Shown here: positions 7,980 through 16,407 of the stretch, piece by piece
Numbering within the stretch: the first letter of the stretch is position 1
Layout: every line of letters starts with the position of its first letter
Made by a program: the position numbers and the translations under genes
The notes under the pieces: generated by a model
Told to the model about the DNA's origin: nothing
The model's input: the letters and a program-made list of their open reading frames with translations, nothing else
The model's database searches: none
Source: JBDNFP01 sp041689775
GTDB taxonomy: Bacteria > Bacteroidota > Bacteroidia > Cytophagales > Spirosomataceae
DNA: 19,864 nucleotides
Assembly: GCA_041689775.1 (NCBI GenBank)
Contig: JBDNFP010000473.1
Span: forward strand, 1-19,864
Direction: 5' to 3'

Positions 7980-9008
7980 TTATTCCGCTACGAATGGATA
8001 ATCTTCCTGCATGTACACATTGGTGTATGCTTCTTTTGCATCGGGGTACGGAGATTCTTCGGCAAATTCTACCGACTTCGCCACGATTTCCTTGATCTTT
8101 TTATCCATTTCAGCGAGTTCGTCTTCGGTGGCGAACTTATTTTTCAGGATAGTGTCCATCACCTGAGCGATTGGGTCACGCTTCTTGTACTCTGCTACCT
8201 CTTCTTTGGTACGGTATTTTTGAGGATCGGACATCGAGTGGCCACGGAAACGGTACGTACGGAATTCAAGGTAAGTAGGGCCGTCGCCTTTTCGGGCACG
8301 ATCGGCGGCGCGACTTACTGCTTCGTGAATTGCCTCGACGTTCATACCGTCTACGGGTTCAGAAGGAATATCGTAGGCCTCTCCTAAGGTATAAAGCTCG
8401 GTTACGTTGGAAGAACGTCCTACGGAAGTACCCATGGCATAGCCATTGTTTTCCACGACAAATATCACGGGGAGTTTCCAAGTCATAGCCATGTTGAATG
8501 CCTCGTGGAAAGCACCCTGACGTACGGCTCCGTCGCCGAAGAAACAGATGCAGACGTTTCCGGTTTCGTTGTATTTCTCGGCAAAGGCAATACCTGCCCC
8601 CAACGGAATCTGTGCGCCCACGATACCATGGCCACCCATGAAGTTACGCTCCTTGTCAAAAATGTGCATCGAGCCACCTTTTCCTTTGGTAGTACCGGTA
8701 GCTTTTCCAAATAGTTCAGCCATTATAGCATTTGGGTTAGTACCCAGCGCCAATGGCATTCCGTGGTCACGATACGCTGTGATATACTTGTCATCGGGCG
8801 TCAAGGCCGTAGCCGTACCCGAAGAGCAAGCTTCTTGACCAATGTACAGGTGACAGAATCCACGGATTTTTTGCTGACCATACAGCTGACCCGCTTTTTC
8901 TTCAAAACGGCGTTGCAGGAGCATATTCTCATACCAGAACATGTAACGTTCTTTGGAATACTGTAGTTTCTTAGTGGTTTCTTTGTTTTTTTCTTTTGTG
9001 GCAGCCAT
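7980..9008 (-). CDS. pdhA: Pyruvate dehydrogenase E1 component, alpha subunit
   Basis: Thiamine-diphosphate-dependent decarboxylation of pyruvate, feeding acetyl groups to E2 of the pyruvate dehydrogenase complex. The 342-residue length fits the alpha chain of heterotetrameric E1. Visible features are YIGQEA (55-60), AYRDHGMPLALG (78-89), KGKGGSMHIFD (108-118), the ThDP/Mg motif from GDG (158-160) to ENN (186-188), and the loop YRFRGHSMSDP (252-262) that carries the regulatory serines in eukaryotic homologues. It is not adjacent to an E1 beta gene here, so the complex is encoded at dispersed sites. Its likely promoter lies about 160 nt upstream, close to the recF start. A branched-chain 2-oxoacid E1 alpha is the main alternative; overall similarity favours pyruvate. 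Confidence 0.95.
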   Translation of the reverse strand: MAATKEKNKETTKKLQYSKERYMFWYENMLLQRRFEEKAGQLYGQQKIRGFCHLYIGQEACSSGTATALTPDDKYITAYRDHGMPLALGTNPNAIMAELFGKATGTTKGKGGSMHIFDKERNFMGGHGIVGAQIPLGAGIAFAEKYNETGNVCICFFGDGAVRQGAFHEAFNMAMTWKLPVIFVVENNGYAMGTSVGRSSNVTELYTLGEAYDIPSEPVDGMNVEAIHEAVSRAADRARKGDGPTYLEFRTYRFRGHSMSDPQKYRTKEEVAEYKKRDPIAQVMDTILKNKFATEDELAEMDKKIKEIVAKSVEFAEESPYPDAKEAYTNVYMQEDYPFVAE

Positions 9009-9164
9009 ACGGGAGTTAGTATGATTTACGGGTTACGACTATGTGCTCATTTCTTTAAAAACGTCGGAATATTCTGTTTTCTAGAAGTAATCCAAGAACT
9101 TTATGCGACGGTAACTAGTTTGTTCAGGGCCTCGGAATAAGTAGAGGTTACACTGAATGAACTG

Positions 9165-9196
9165 CAAAATTAAGCATAAACTCCCTAACAAAGAAG
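9165..9196 (-). promoter_or_regulatory. Likely pdhA promoter (TAATTTTG)
   Basis: On the minus strand TAATTTTG (9172-9165) fits TAnnTTTG, with a TTTG 16 nt upstream, just before the recF start codon. It implies a pdhA leader of about 150 nt. Divergent recF transcription would start close by. Confidence 0.45.
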
Positions 9197-9199
9197 CTC

Positions 9200-10291
9200 A
9201 TGTGGCTCGAAAAAATCCATCTTACCTATTTTAAAAGCTACGAAGAGGAAAGTTTTGCGTTTGGCGAACGCGTAAATTGCTTGGTGGGGGAAAATGGAAG
9301 CGGTAAAACCAACTTGCTTGATGCAATTTATTTTCTGGCGCTTACCAAAAGTGGATTCTACAATCAGGACGCACTGAGCGTTCGGCACGATGCCGAGTTT
9401 TTTGTTTTAGATGGCATCTTTCGTGAGCAGGAAAAGCGTACTCAGATTACGTGTAGTCTGAAAGTAGGTCAACGTAAAGTGATGATGTCTGATAAAAAGC
9501 CCTACGATCGGTTGAGTGATCATATTGGGTTGTATCCAGTGGTACTGATTGCACCGGACGATACGGATTTGGTGCGGGAAGGTAGTGAAGAACGACGGCG
9601 GTTTTTTGATGGGGTACTGTCTCAATTGGCTCCCCGCTACTTGGGTGATTTTTTACACTACAATAAGATCCTTTCCCAACGAAATGGCCTGTTAAAGCTT
9701 TTTGCCGAACGCAACTACCTCGACGAGGACTTACTCGAAACCTACAATACCCCGTTGATTACTCTGGCGCTCCGTATTCACGCCCAGCGTCAAAGTTTCA
9801 TGGAGCGCTTCCTACCCCTTTTTCGAAAATATTATGCTTTTCTGAGCAACGATAAGGAGCGGGTGGAGGTCATTTACGAAAGTGAGGTAGCCATTGACGA
9901 TTTTCCAGGAGAATTCAGAAAACACCGCTCGCGTGATCTACACGCCCAACGGACGGTGAAAGGCGTGCACAAAGATGACTACGTGTTTGAGATCGACGGA
10001 GTAGCCTTAAAAAAGTTTGGCTCCCAGGGACAGCAGAAATCTTTTGTGATTGCGCTGAAATTAGCCCAGTACGAACTTCTGGCGGAAGAAAAGGAAACGA
10101 AGCCCATCCTGCTTTTGGATGATATCTTTGATAAGCTCGACGATAAACGCATTCAAAAACTGATCGAACTGATTGATGATGGTTCTCTGGGGCAGGTTTT
10201 TATCACCGATGCCCGCTCGGAGCGCTCAAAGCGTATTCTGGAACACGTACAGGCAGAGGTGCGCTTCTTCGAAATTGATAAGTTGAGTTAG
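9200..10291 (+). CDS. recF: DNA replication and repair protein RecF
   Basis: SMC-like ATPase that binds gapped DNA and, with RecO and RecR, helps load RecA. The 363-residue protein begins MWLEKIHLTYFKSYEE, the usual 'LxxL...FKS(N)Y' opening. Walker A is GENGSGKTN (30-38). IAPDDTDLVREGSEERRRFFD (117-137) is the RecF middle signature, GSQGQQKSF (274-282) the ABC signature, and ILLLDDIFDKLD (303-314) Walker B with the D-loop. All catalytic elements are present, so it should be functional. It is divergent from pdhA and upstream of the BlaI gene. It is not next to dnaA or dnaN, as is usual in Bacteroidota. No clear intrinsic terminator follows directly. Confidence 0.96.
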   Translation: MWLEKIHLTYFKSYEEESFAFGERVNCLVGENGSGKTNLLDAIYFLALTKSGFYNQDALSVRHDAEFFVLDGIFREQEKRTQITCSLKVGQRKVMMSDKKPYDRLSDHIGLYPVVLIAPDDTDLVREGSEERRRFFDGVLSQLAPRYLGDFLHYNKILSQRNGLLKLFAERNYLDEDLLETYNTPLITLALRIHAQRQSFMERFLPLFRKYYAFLSNDKERVEVIYESEVAIDDFPGEFRKHRSRDLHAQRTVKGVHKDDYVFEIDGVALKKFGSQGQQKSFVIALKLAQYELLAEEKETKPILLLDDIFDKLDDKRIQKLIELIDDGSLGQVFITDARSERSKRILEHVQAEVRFFEIDKLS

Positions 10292-10376
10292 TAGTCGATT
10301 AGTATAACTATTGATGGAGGTAGTCTCCCTTTGATTAGTGGCGGTATTGAGTGTATTTTATGAGTGTTATTTTGGT

Positions 10377-10420
10377 AAACAAGAATTGACTACGAAAAAA
10401 ATCGTAGTCAATTCTTGTTT
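10377..10420. repeat. Perfect 19-bp inverted repeat with A6 loop upstream of blaI
   Basis: The arms 10377-10395 and 10402-10420 are exact reverse complements, separated by AAAAAA. The inner part reads GACTACGA-A6-TCGTAGTC, containing the TACGA half-site of the two operators just downstream. It lies 85 nt after recF. It could be the recF terminator, an extra repressor site, or both. The right arm ends at the -33 TTTG of the blaI promoter. Confidence 0.8.
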
Positions 10421-10446
10421 GTACGAATACTTTCGTAGTATATTTG
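10418..10446 (+). promoter_or_regulatory. blaI-M56 promoter (TTTG-N17-TATATTTG)
   Basis: TTTG (10418-10421) and TATATTTG (10439-10446) form a textbook Bacteroidota promoter with a 17-nt spacer, the same spacing as the TPR-gene promoter. Transcription should start near 10452, leaving a leader of about 35 nt to the 10488 ATG. Confidence 0.8.
10422..10437. promoter_or_regulatory. Operator 1 (TACGAA-N4-TTCGTA) in the promoter spacer
   Basis: TACGAA-TACT-TTCGTA is a perfect dyad filling the -33/-7 spacer of the blaI promoter. Its dyad of TAC/GTA ends resembles the layout of BlaI/MecI operators. Bound repressor would block RNA polymerase. Confidence 0.75.
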
Positions 10447-10447
10447 T

Positions 10448-10463
10448 TACGAAGATCTTCGTA
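10448..10463. promoter_or_regulatory. Operator 2 (TACGAA-N4-TTCGTA) over the transcription start
   Basis: TACGAA-GATC-TTCGTA has the same arms as operator 1, with the centre 26 bp downstream. It begins two bases after the -7 element and covers the expected start site. Two identical dyads around one promoter indicate autoregulation by the BlaI-family protein encoded next. Confidence 0.78.
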
Positions 10464-10487
10464 CTTAACATTGACATTCTATTAGCC

Positions 10488-10862
10488 ATGAAATTAAAAC
10501 CAACTGATTCTGAACTTGAAATCCTGTCCTATCTGTGGCAGGCAGGTCCTAGTACCGTGCGTCAGGTGCATGAGCACCTATCCGCTACCAAGGATGCCGG
10601 GTACACTACTACCCTGAAACTAATGCAGATCATGCAGGAGAAAGTCTTGCTTAGCCGTACCGAAGAAGGGCGCTCACATATTTATACCCCAGTTGTCAGC
10701 GAAGAAGAAACCCAGCAGTCCCTATTAGATCGATTTGTCGAAACTACTTTTCGCGGCTCAGCGGCTCGCCTGGTTATTCAGGCGCTGGGCAATCATGAAA
10801 CCTCAGCCGATGAGCTGGACGAAATCCGTGAACTATTAAAAAACCTTGAAAACAATCGTTAG
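10488..10862 (+). CDS. BlaI/MecI-family transcriptional repressor
   Basis: From the ATG at 10488 this is 124 residues, the usual size for the family. The N-terminal winged helix opens KPTDSELEILSYLWQAGPST (4-23). The recognition-helix region is GYTTTLKLMQIMQEKVLL (38-55), the wing is RTEEGRSHIYTPVV (57-70), and a C-terminal helical dimerisation part follows. An in-frame ATG at 10338 lies upstream of the promoter and operators, so it is not the real start. Family members are dimers released from DNA when cleaved under control of a BlaR1-type membrane protease; such a gene starts 2 nt after this stop. The target dyads are at 10422-10437 and 10448-10463. Control of a beta-lactamase is not implied, as none is encoded here. 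Confidence 0.92.
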   Translation: MKLKPTDSELEILSYLWQAGPSTVRQVHEHLSATKDAGYTTTLKLMQIMQEKVLLSRTEEGRSHIYTPVVSEEETQQSLLDRFVETTFRGSAARLVIQALGNHETSADELDEIRELLKNLENNR

Positions 10863-10864
10863 CC

Positions 10865-12775
10865 ATGAATCAATTCCTGAATCTTATTGCTCCTTCTCAG
10901 GTGGATGCCCTAGGCTGGATGCTCCTACATTCAATCTGGCAAAGTGTACTGCTTGGTATGGTAGCCTTGCTGGGCTTTGCTCTGTTGCGTCGTTTTTCTG
11001 CCCAATCGCGGTATGTACTGGGTGTCGCCTTACTCGGTAGTCAGCTATTACTATCTGCCATTACTTACCTGTACTACCTTCCGGTGTCTACGGTAGGGGC
11101 TACTAGTCCGATGGCGGGCTCAGGTGCACCTGAGCTGATCCTATTGCCAGAATACAGCCTATCACCCGTGGCAAGTATTCAGCTTTGGCTGGCGTTGCAT
11201 CTCAACGAGTTAGTGATTGGTTGGCTGGTGGGGGTAGGTATCCTATTAGTACGTTTTTTGGGTAGCTGGACCTACCTGCAACGATTACATTTTACCTCCC
11301 AGGTAGTACGGGATAAGACCTGGACTACCCGGTTCGGGCTTTTGCTAGGCAAACTAAACGTAGGACAGTCGATAGAACTCCGGGAAACTTCCCGGATTGT
11401 TACCCCGATGGTCGTAGGAGTATTGCGTCCGGTAGTGTTCATACCAATCGGACTCCTTTCGGGAATCTCCCCGCAGCAGTTTGAAGCCATTATGGCCCAC
11501 GAGCTGGCCCACATTCGGCGGCACGATTACCTGATAAACCTGATACAATCCGTCGTGGAGGTGGTGTATTTCTTTAACCCGGTACTTTGGTGGTTATCCA
11601 GCCGAATTCGGACGGAGCGTGAGCATTGCTGTGATGACCTTGCCGTGACAGTTTGTGGGGACCGGATGTCGTTGGCTCAGGCTCTGGTACGGGTAGCGGA
11701 GTTTCGTCAAGAGTCAATGTTAGCGGTAGCTTTTGCGGGTAAAAAACCACTTTTGTTGCAACGGATTAAGCGAGTAATGGGTATTGTCGAGACCACTCAG
11801 CCTCAACGATTCTCTGGTTATTTCTCGGCAGCCATTCTACTACTAGCATTCTTCGCGGGGTTTTCGGTCTATGCTTTTCAGGATTTGGAAAAGCCGGATG
11901 ACCAGAGTGAAACCAAAGAGTTGGTTGAGCCAATGATCAAGCATATTGAGGCGGTACTTCTACCTGGTACTCTTATTGAAGGTGTGGCGGTAATTTCAAA
12001 GAAAGCAGATACAGAACAAATTTCTTTGGAGGAAATATGGGTCATAAGAAATGATACTATGTTACCCGCGAAGAAAGATCAGTTGCTGACCGAGGCATAC
12101 GAGAAAGTGCAAGTCTTGCAAGAGCAAATGCGTCCGTATCAGCAACAAATTCAGGAGCTTCAAAAGAGGATGGAGCCCTTACAGCGCCGAGTGGCGGAGT
12201 TACAGTTAGAGCAGGAAAAGCAGCAATTTGAAGTAGAACGCTTTCAGCGAGAGCAGGAAAAAGTAGAATGGAAAAAACAGCAGGCAATTGAAGCTCGCCG
12301 GAAAGTGATGGAGAGGCGCTCAGAGGTAATGTATCCCAAAGCGGGACAACCCAAGCTCAGTGAGAGTGAGTTAGATAAACAAATGACGGTCTTCGAAAGC
12401 CAAATTAAGGCTAAGGAAGAAGAAATAACGGCTCTTAATGATCAGATTGCTAAAAACCGTAAGAAGATGGAAGAAGTGGAAAAACCTTTCAACGCTATTG
12501 ATGAGGAGATGGAAAAGCTAGGCTTTGCGATGGACGACATTAGCAATAAAATGGAGCAGAACGGAGAGCAAATCGGGATTATTGGCAATAAAATGGAAGC
12601 AGCATCAAGGAATATTGAGCGGTATCTGCCGGCTCCGCCACCTCCCCCTCGTGCCCCGGTGGCTCCCAAGGCGCCAACCCGACTGAAAGGTAACGGTAAA
12701 ATAGATCCACCACCGCCACCAGCCAGACCTATTACCCCAATGGCTCCAGCACCACCGAAACCCAAAGAGCAGTAA
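10865..12775 (+). CDS. M56 (BlaR1-like) membrane metallopeptidase with coiled-coil and proline-rich tail
   Basis: This 636-residue protein has helices at about 18-41, 47-71 and 106-133. A cytoplasmic zinc-protease domain follows with HELAH (212-216) and the downstream EREHCCDD (251-258), where E253 is the expected third ligand. A fourth helix lies at about 319-338. BlaR1 sensors carry a penicillin-binding domain after this last helix. Here that is replaced by about 300 residues: a Gln/Glu/Lys-rich coiled coil (about 402-585), then a tail with PPPPPR and PPPPPA runs (590-636). No SxxK-type acylation motif is apparent, so the signal is probably not a beta-lactam. By family logic the protease should inactivate the BlaI-type repressor encoded 2 nt upstream in the same operon. 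The tail should be periplasmic, perhaps sensing the cell envelope; this is inference. Confidence 0.88.
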   Translation: MNQFLNLIAPSQVDALGWMLLHSIWQSVLLGMVALLGFALLRRFSAQSRYVLGVALLGSQLLLSAITYLYYLPVSTVGATSPMAGSGAPELILLPEYSLSPVASIQLWLALHLNELVIGWLVGVGILLVRFLGSWTYLQRLHFTSQVVRDKTWTTRFGLLLGKLNVGQSIELRETSRIVTPMVVGVLRPVVFIPIGLLSGISPQQFEAIMAHELAHIRRHDYLINLIQSVVEVVYFFNPVLWWLSSRIRTEREHCCDDLAVTVCGDRMSLAQALVRVAEFRQESMLAVAFAGKKPLLLQRIKRVMGIVETTQPQRFSGYFSAAILLLAFFAGFSVYAFQDLEKPDDQSETKELVEPMIKHIEAVLLPGTLIEGVAVISKKADTEQISLEEIWVIRNDTMLPAKKDQLLTEAYEKVQVLQEQMRPYQQQIQELQKRMEPLQRRVAELQLEQEKQQFEVERFQREQEKVEWKKQQAIEARRKVMERRSEVMYPKAGQPKLSESELDKQMTVFESQIKAKEEEITALNDQIAKNRKKMEEVEKPFNAIDEEMEKLGFAMDDISNKMEQNGEQIGIIGNKMEAASRNIERYLPAPPPPPRAPVAPKAPTRLKGNGKIDPPPPPARPITPMAPAPPKPKEQ

Positions 12776-12816
12776 ACAAAAACGAGAAAGCCTTGGACAA
12801 GCTTTCTCGTTTTTGT
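12776..12816. terminator. Hairpin terminator between M56 gene and convergent reductase gene
   Basis: ACAAAAACGAGAAAGC (12776-12791) and GCTTTCTCGTTTTTGT (12801-12816) are exact complements with a 9-nt loop. The T-rich right arm continues as TTTTT on plus, and the A-rich left arm gives T residues on minus, so it can serve both convergent transcripts. Confidence 0.88.
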
Positions 12817-12835
12817 TTTTAAATTATAATGGAAT

Positions 12836-13909
12836 TTATTCCAGCTCTAATACTACATCGTCACTCATAGGGTGAGCCACGCAGGTCAATATAAACCCGG
12901 CTTCCAGCTCCGCTTTTGATAGTGCATCTTCTTCGTCGAGCTGTACCTTACCCGATACGCAGCGACCCATGCAGGCGGTACACATGCCCGCCTGGCAGGA
13001 ATAGGGTAGATCAATGTCAAGGTCTAGAGCTGCTTCCAATACTGTCTGATGGGGCTCCACCCGAAACTTGTATTCACTGCCTTCGTAAAGTACCGTTACT
13101 TCGTGCCCTTTGGGGCTATCGTCGTCAGTTCCCGCTTGTTCCACTTCTCCGTGCGCCTTGGCCGTGGTGGCAGTTAAGAAGCTCTCTTTATGAATACGGT
13201 CGGTGGGAATATCGATAACATCCAAGGCCCGCTTCGCTTCTTCCATCATTTCTTCCGGTCCACAGATGTAGTAATCGGTGGTAGCGATGTCTACTTTGGG
13301 TAGGTTTTCGAGCAGTTTCAAAATCTGAGTTTTATTTAACCGGCCTATTTCGCCTGTCCAACCATTCAGTGGCTGGCTGAGAGTATGGGCTAGTTGAAAA
13401 CGGTCCCCGTATTTGACTTTCAGGGCATCGAGCTGTTCGTTAAAAATAATGCTGTTCTCGTTTCGGTTACCGTACAATAAGTACGCGTTACTATCCGGCT
13501 CTACCATCAATATCGACTTGGCAATGGACATCAAAGGTGTAATACCACTACCAGCACCGATCAATACGACGGTACGTTTCTGTTCAGCGTCGATGGTAGG
13601 TACAAAGTTGCCCATGGGTTCGAGTATTTCTACTACGTCTCCCTCTTTGGCTTCGTCGTTCAGGTAGTTGGAGGCAAAACCACCCTGCACGCGCTTCACG
13701 GAAATGGCCAATGATACATCGGTGTAGGGTGAGCTAGACATTGAGTATGACCGACGCACCTTGGTAGCGCCCTGCGGCATGATAAGGGTCAGGAACTGAC
13801 CCGGCTTGTATTTAATTACTTCATTCAGAGGATGCCAAAAGTGAATAGTGACGGCATCGGGGGTTTCTCGCGTGACCTCTTTAATTTTTAAGAAATAGTA
13901 TTTGCTCAT
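12836..13909 (-). CDS. PaaE-like flavin and 2Fe-2S oxidoreductase
   Basis: This 357-residue protein has the ferredoxin-NADP reductase plus C-terminal plant-type ferredoxin layout. The FAD-binding RRSYSMSSSP lies at 52-61. The NAD(P)-binding GAGSGITPLMS is at 118-128 and CGPEEMM at 216-222. The 2Fe-2S domain has Cys305, Cys310, Cys313 and Cys343 (CQAGMCTAC...C). It would pass electrons from NAD(P)H through flavin to the iron-sulfur cluster and on to a partner oxygenase or desaturase. PaaE of the phenylacetyl-CoA epoxidase is the best-known relative, but no paaABCD genes are nearby, so the partner is unknown and I give no symbol. It has its own likely promoter (13974-13981) and convergent terminator. 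Confidence 0.88.
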   Translation of the reverse strand: MSKYYFLKIKEVTRETPDAVTIHFWHPLNEVIKYKPGQFLTLIMPQGATKVRRSYSMSSSPYTDVSLAISVKRVQGGFASNYLNDEAKEGDVVEILEPMGNFVPTIDAEQKRTVVLIGAGSGITPLMSIAKSILMVEPDSNAYLLYGNRNENSIIFNEQLDALKVKYGDRFQLAHTLSQPLNGWTGEIGRLNKTQILKLLENLPKVDIATTDYYICGPEEMMEEAKRALDVIDIPTDRIHKESFLTATTAKAHGEVEQAGTDDDSPKGHEVTVLYEGSEYKFRVEPHQTVLEAALDLDIDLPYSCQAGMCTACMGRCVSGKVQLDEEDALSKAELEAGFILTCVAHPMSDDVVLELE

Positions 13910-13973
13910 TTTTTATTCTTCACTTGAAGATCAATAGATGGATGATTCGTTGGGTATAAACCTGATTTCTACA

Positions 13974-14002
13974 CAAATTTACGACTTTACCCTGATTCCG
14001 AA
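13974..14002 (-). promoter_or_regulatory. Likely promoter of the PaaE-like gene (TAAATTTG)
   Basis: On the minus strand TAAATTTG (13981-13974) matches TAnnTTTG, with TTCG, one base off TTTG, 17 nt upstream. The leader to the 13909 ATG would be about 55-60 nt. Confidence 0.55.
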
Positions 14003-14030
14003 CGCCATCCGGCATTTTTTAGATTTTGTC

Positions 14031-16355
14031 CTAAGCGTTAAACCAGTAGGTCAGCTTCACGACCAATGCACGGTTTTTAGACTTCATCCAACCGAGGTTA
14101 TAGATTTGGTCCGGGTCAGTGGCAAAGTAGTTGTCTGTATATACAACAAAGAAATCGGAAACTGGTTTAAAACGCCATTGCAGACGGGTATTCAGATTGA
14201 CGTTATTGATCTGATTATTATACTGTACTACCGAAGTCAGAAACACCGTTTTGCTGAAAGTCAGGTCGAGACGAGGTCCGACTAAAAGTAGGGTAGCGTC
14301 GGAGTAGCCCTCTTTTTTCGGTAGATCAATCTTGTTATAATTAATATCGACTGATAGGTTAGCGAAGGGCTGGTAACGATAGCCGATAGTGGAAGATAGT
14401 GCCAAAATATTACCGTTAAAGTACTCCCCAAACCGTCCGTTTACTTCAAAGTTAAATAGCTTGGCGTTGTTTGACTGGTACGAAAGCCGGGTACTACGGT
14501 AGGTATAGCTGCTTCCCTGGGGTAAGGCTTTGTTATTCTGGTTGCTAGGGTCGAAGCTACGATCAAAAAGATATGTGTGGTCTGTACGAACCGGTGTAAA
14601 CCGGAAAACACTATTATCAACAAAGCGCACAAAAAACTGGACGGGAGAGAAATCCCAGTCGGTAAACTGTTCGGTGGATGCCTGAATACGCATATCGCCG
14701 TCAACGCCCAAGCCCCAACTATTAATGACACGGTTTACATTCGGATTTTTAGGAAAGAAGCTATACTCCACATTATGAGAGCTTCGCCACAGATCATTAC
14801 GTGGCACAAAGCCCACCTGACTTACATTATAGCCAGCTCCGATATGGGTTATCCCGGTAGAGAAACTGAGCCGGGAGCTATTGTAGTTAAGAATTGCGGC
14901 AGCGACAACGGCATCACCGGGTCGGTCGGGAGTGAATGATTTATGGACGAAAAAGGTACCATTAAGACGGCCATTAGATGAAGCCAGATTATAGTCAATA
15001 CCTATCACACGATTATACGCAAGGCTATTATTGGTTAGGTTTTCTGTATTATCAAAACTTTGTTTATTGACCATAATCACCCCCAGGGTAGAGCGTGAAA
15101 ATACCCGCTGCTGCAAGGTGAGTACTGAGTAGTTGGCCGACGCCTGTACATTCGCTTTGGCGGCGGTTTGCATCGTGAGAAGTCCTACGCGAAGCCGGTT
15201 ATTGACCTTGCCACTGAGACGGGCTCCGGCCAAAATCGGAACCACAACGTTATTGTTGGCAATAGTATCCCTACCAATACCAATGCGACGGGAAAAGAAG
15301 GGCGTAACGACGAAAGATCCGCCCCTACCGGAGCTGCTACTAGCTGATCCGCCCACTCCAAAGCCGGCAAAGAGGTCACTGTTTTCGATAAAAAACTGGC
15401 GACGCTCGGGAAAGAATAGCTCAAAACGGCTCAGGTTGGTTACCTGACGGTCTACCTCAGCTTGGGCAAAGTCAGGATTAATGGTCAGATCCAGGTTCAA
15501 CGAAGGCGTAACGGCGATCTTGGCATCTATACCGATACCGGGCTTCATCGTGCCGGGGAGTTCATTGATGTAGTCGTGGCTGGTATTGAACGAAACGTAG
15601 GGAATGAGCGCGATGTTGGCCCCGGGCGTGGGCGGCGGGGTGTCCCATTCTAAGATTCCCGACATCGCGATGTTGTTGCCCCGGAATCCGCGCGGAATAG
15701 GGGCCCAAGAGGAACGCTCGTTAATGAGGAGGTTGTTACGGAAGAAGTTCACGTTCCACTCGTTGGAATCTTCGTTGATTTTGTACCGAAGCGTTTTGAA
15801 AGGTATCGCCGACTCAACTACCCAACGATCAGGGTAGTTGGTTACCTTGGTGTACCACTTATTATCCCAGTCGTTTGTGACATTTTCTCCGTTTGTTACT
15901 AACCCCTCTCGTTGCACTCCGTAGGGGTTTACGGCAAAGTGAAAGCCGTTTTGCTTATCTTTGAAAGTGTCAATATTGACAATGATAAGGTCAGTACCGC
16001 CGCCTTGGGGGAAATCCCGGCGTAACGACTGGACCGCATACTTGTTTGGTTGGTATACCACAAAGCTGACGTAAAGATTTTCCTCGTCAAAAGTCATGCG
16101 GGCTTCCGTCTGTTGAATGGCAAAAGAAGTATCGTACGGAAACTGCTGCCAAAAACTACCTGTTACTTTGGCTTTCTGCCAGTCTGCCTCATCAAGCTTA
16201 CCATCCAGAACAATTTTTCCGGTAGCCTTCCGAATTGGTAATCGAAAATTTTTTTCATTTTCTGTTTCGGCTTGTGCCCCCGAAAAAACGGAAAGTATCA
16301 GGGAGCAAAAGAGCGTTAAGAGAAAGTTCGTTTGCGGAGTAGAAGTGCTAGTCAT
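14031..16355 (-). CDS. DUF5916 outer-membrane protein with N-terminal CBM9-like domain
   Basis: This 774-residue secreted protein has a signal peptide at about residues 1-29 (hydrophobic FLLTLFCSLILSVFSG, cleavage after AQA). From about 44 to 235 is a CBM9/DOMON-like sandwich: KIVLDGKLDEADWQKA (47-62), LYVSFVVY (94-101) and GFHFAVNPYGVQRE (137-150). The rest shows alternating polar and aromatic strands typical of a beta-barrel, with the DUF5916 signature LNLDLTINPDFAQAEVD followed by FPERRQFFIE. It ends in an aromatic strand (LTYWFNA), as outer-membrane barrels often do. DUF5916 proteins are common in Bacteroidota; their function is unsettled, with possible carbohydrate or peptide binding. 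The gene stands alone with its own promoter (16408-16415). Confidence 0.88.
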   Translation of the reverse strand: MTSTSTPQTNFLLTLFCSLILSVFSGAQAETENEKNFRLPIRKATGKIVLDGKLDEADWQKAKVTGSFWQQFPYDTSFAIQQTEARMTFDEENLYVSFVVYQPNKYAVQSLRRDFPQGGGTDLIIVNIDTFKDKQNGFHFAVNPYGVQREGLVTNGENVTNDWDNKWYTKVTNYPDRWVVESAIPFKTLRYKINEDSNEWNVNFFRNNLLINERSSWAPIPRGFRGNNIAMSGILEWDTPPPTPGANIALIPYVSFNTSHDYINELPGTMKPGIGIDAKIAVTPSLNLDLTINPDFAQAEVDRQVTNLSRFELFFPERRQFFIENSDLFAGFGVGGSASSSSGRGGSFVVTPFFSRRIGIGRDTIANNNVVVPILAGARLSGKVNNRLRVGLLTMQTAAKANVQASANYSVLTLQQRVFSRSTLGVIMVNKQSFDNTENLTNNSLAYNRVIGIDYNLASSNGRLNGTFFVHKSFTPDRPGDAVVAAAILNYNSSRLSFSTGITHIGAGYNVSQVGFVPRNDLWRSSHNVEYSFFPKNPNVNRVINSWGLGVDGDMRIQASTEQFTDWDFSPVQFFVRFVDNSVFRFTPVRTDHTYLFDRSFDPSNQNNKALPQGSSYTYRSTRLSYQSNNAKLFNFEVNGRFGEYFNGNILALSSTIGYRYQPFANLSVDINYNKIDLPKKEGYSDATLLLVGPRLDLTFSKTVFLTSVVQYNNQINNVNLNTRLQWRFKPVSDFFVVYTDNYFATDPDQIYNLGWMKSKNRALVVKLTYWFNA

Positions 16356-16407
16356 AGTTTAGGTAAATAGGCTGCATTCATGTCGATTAGACAATTAAAA
16401 TTTAGGG

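Noticed and set aside
10338..10487. Longer N-terminus for the BlaI-family protein
   Set aside because: The extra 50 codons cover the inverted repeat, promoter and both operators, and the added residues do not resemble the family.
12442..12765. Glycine-rich reading frame opposite the end of the M56 gene
   Set aside because: It is the complement of proline codons in the proline-rich tail; the plus-strand gene explains it.
13990..14025. Plus-strand mini-terminator (GCC-ATCC-GGC followed by T residues)
   Set aside because: The stem is only 3 bp and no plus-strand gene ends there.
15133..15447. Open reading frames on the plus strand inside the DUF5916 gene
   Set aside because: They are shadows of a long, well-supported minus-strand gene and have no recognisable protein features.
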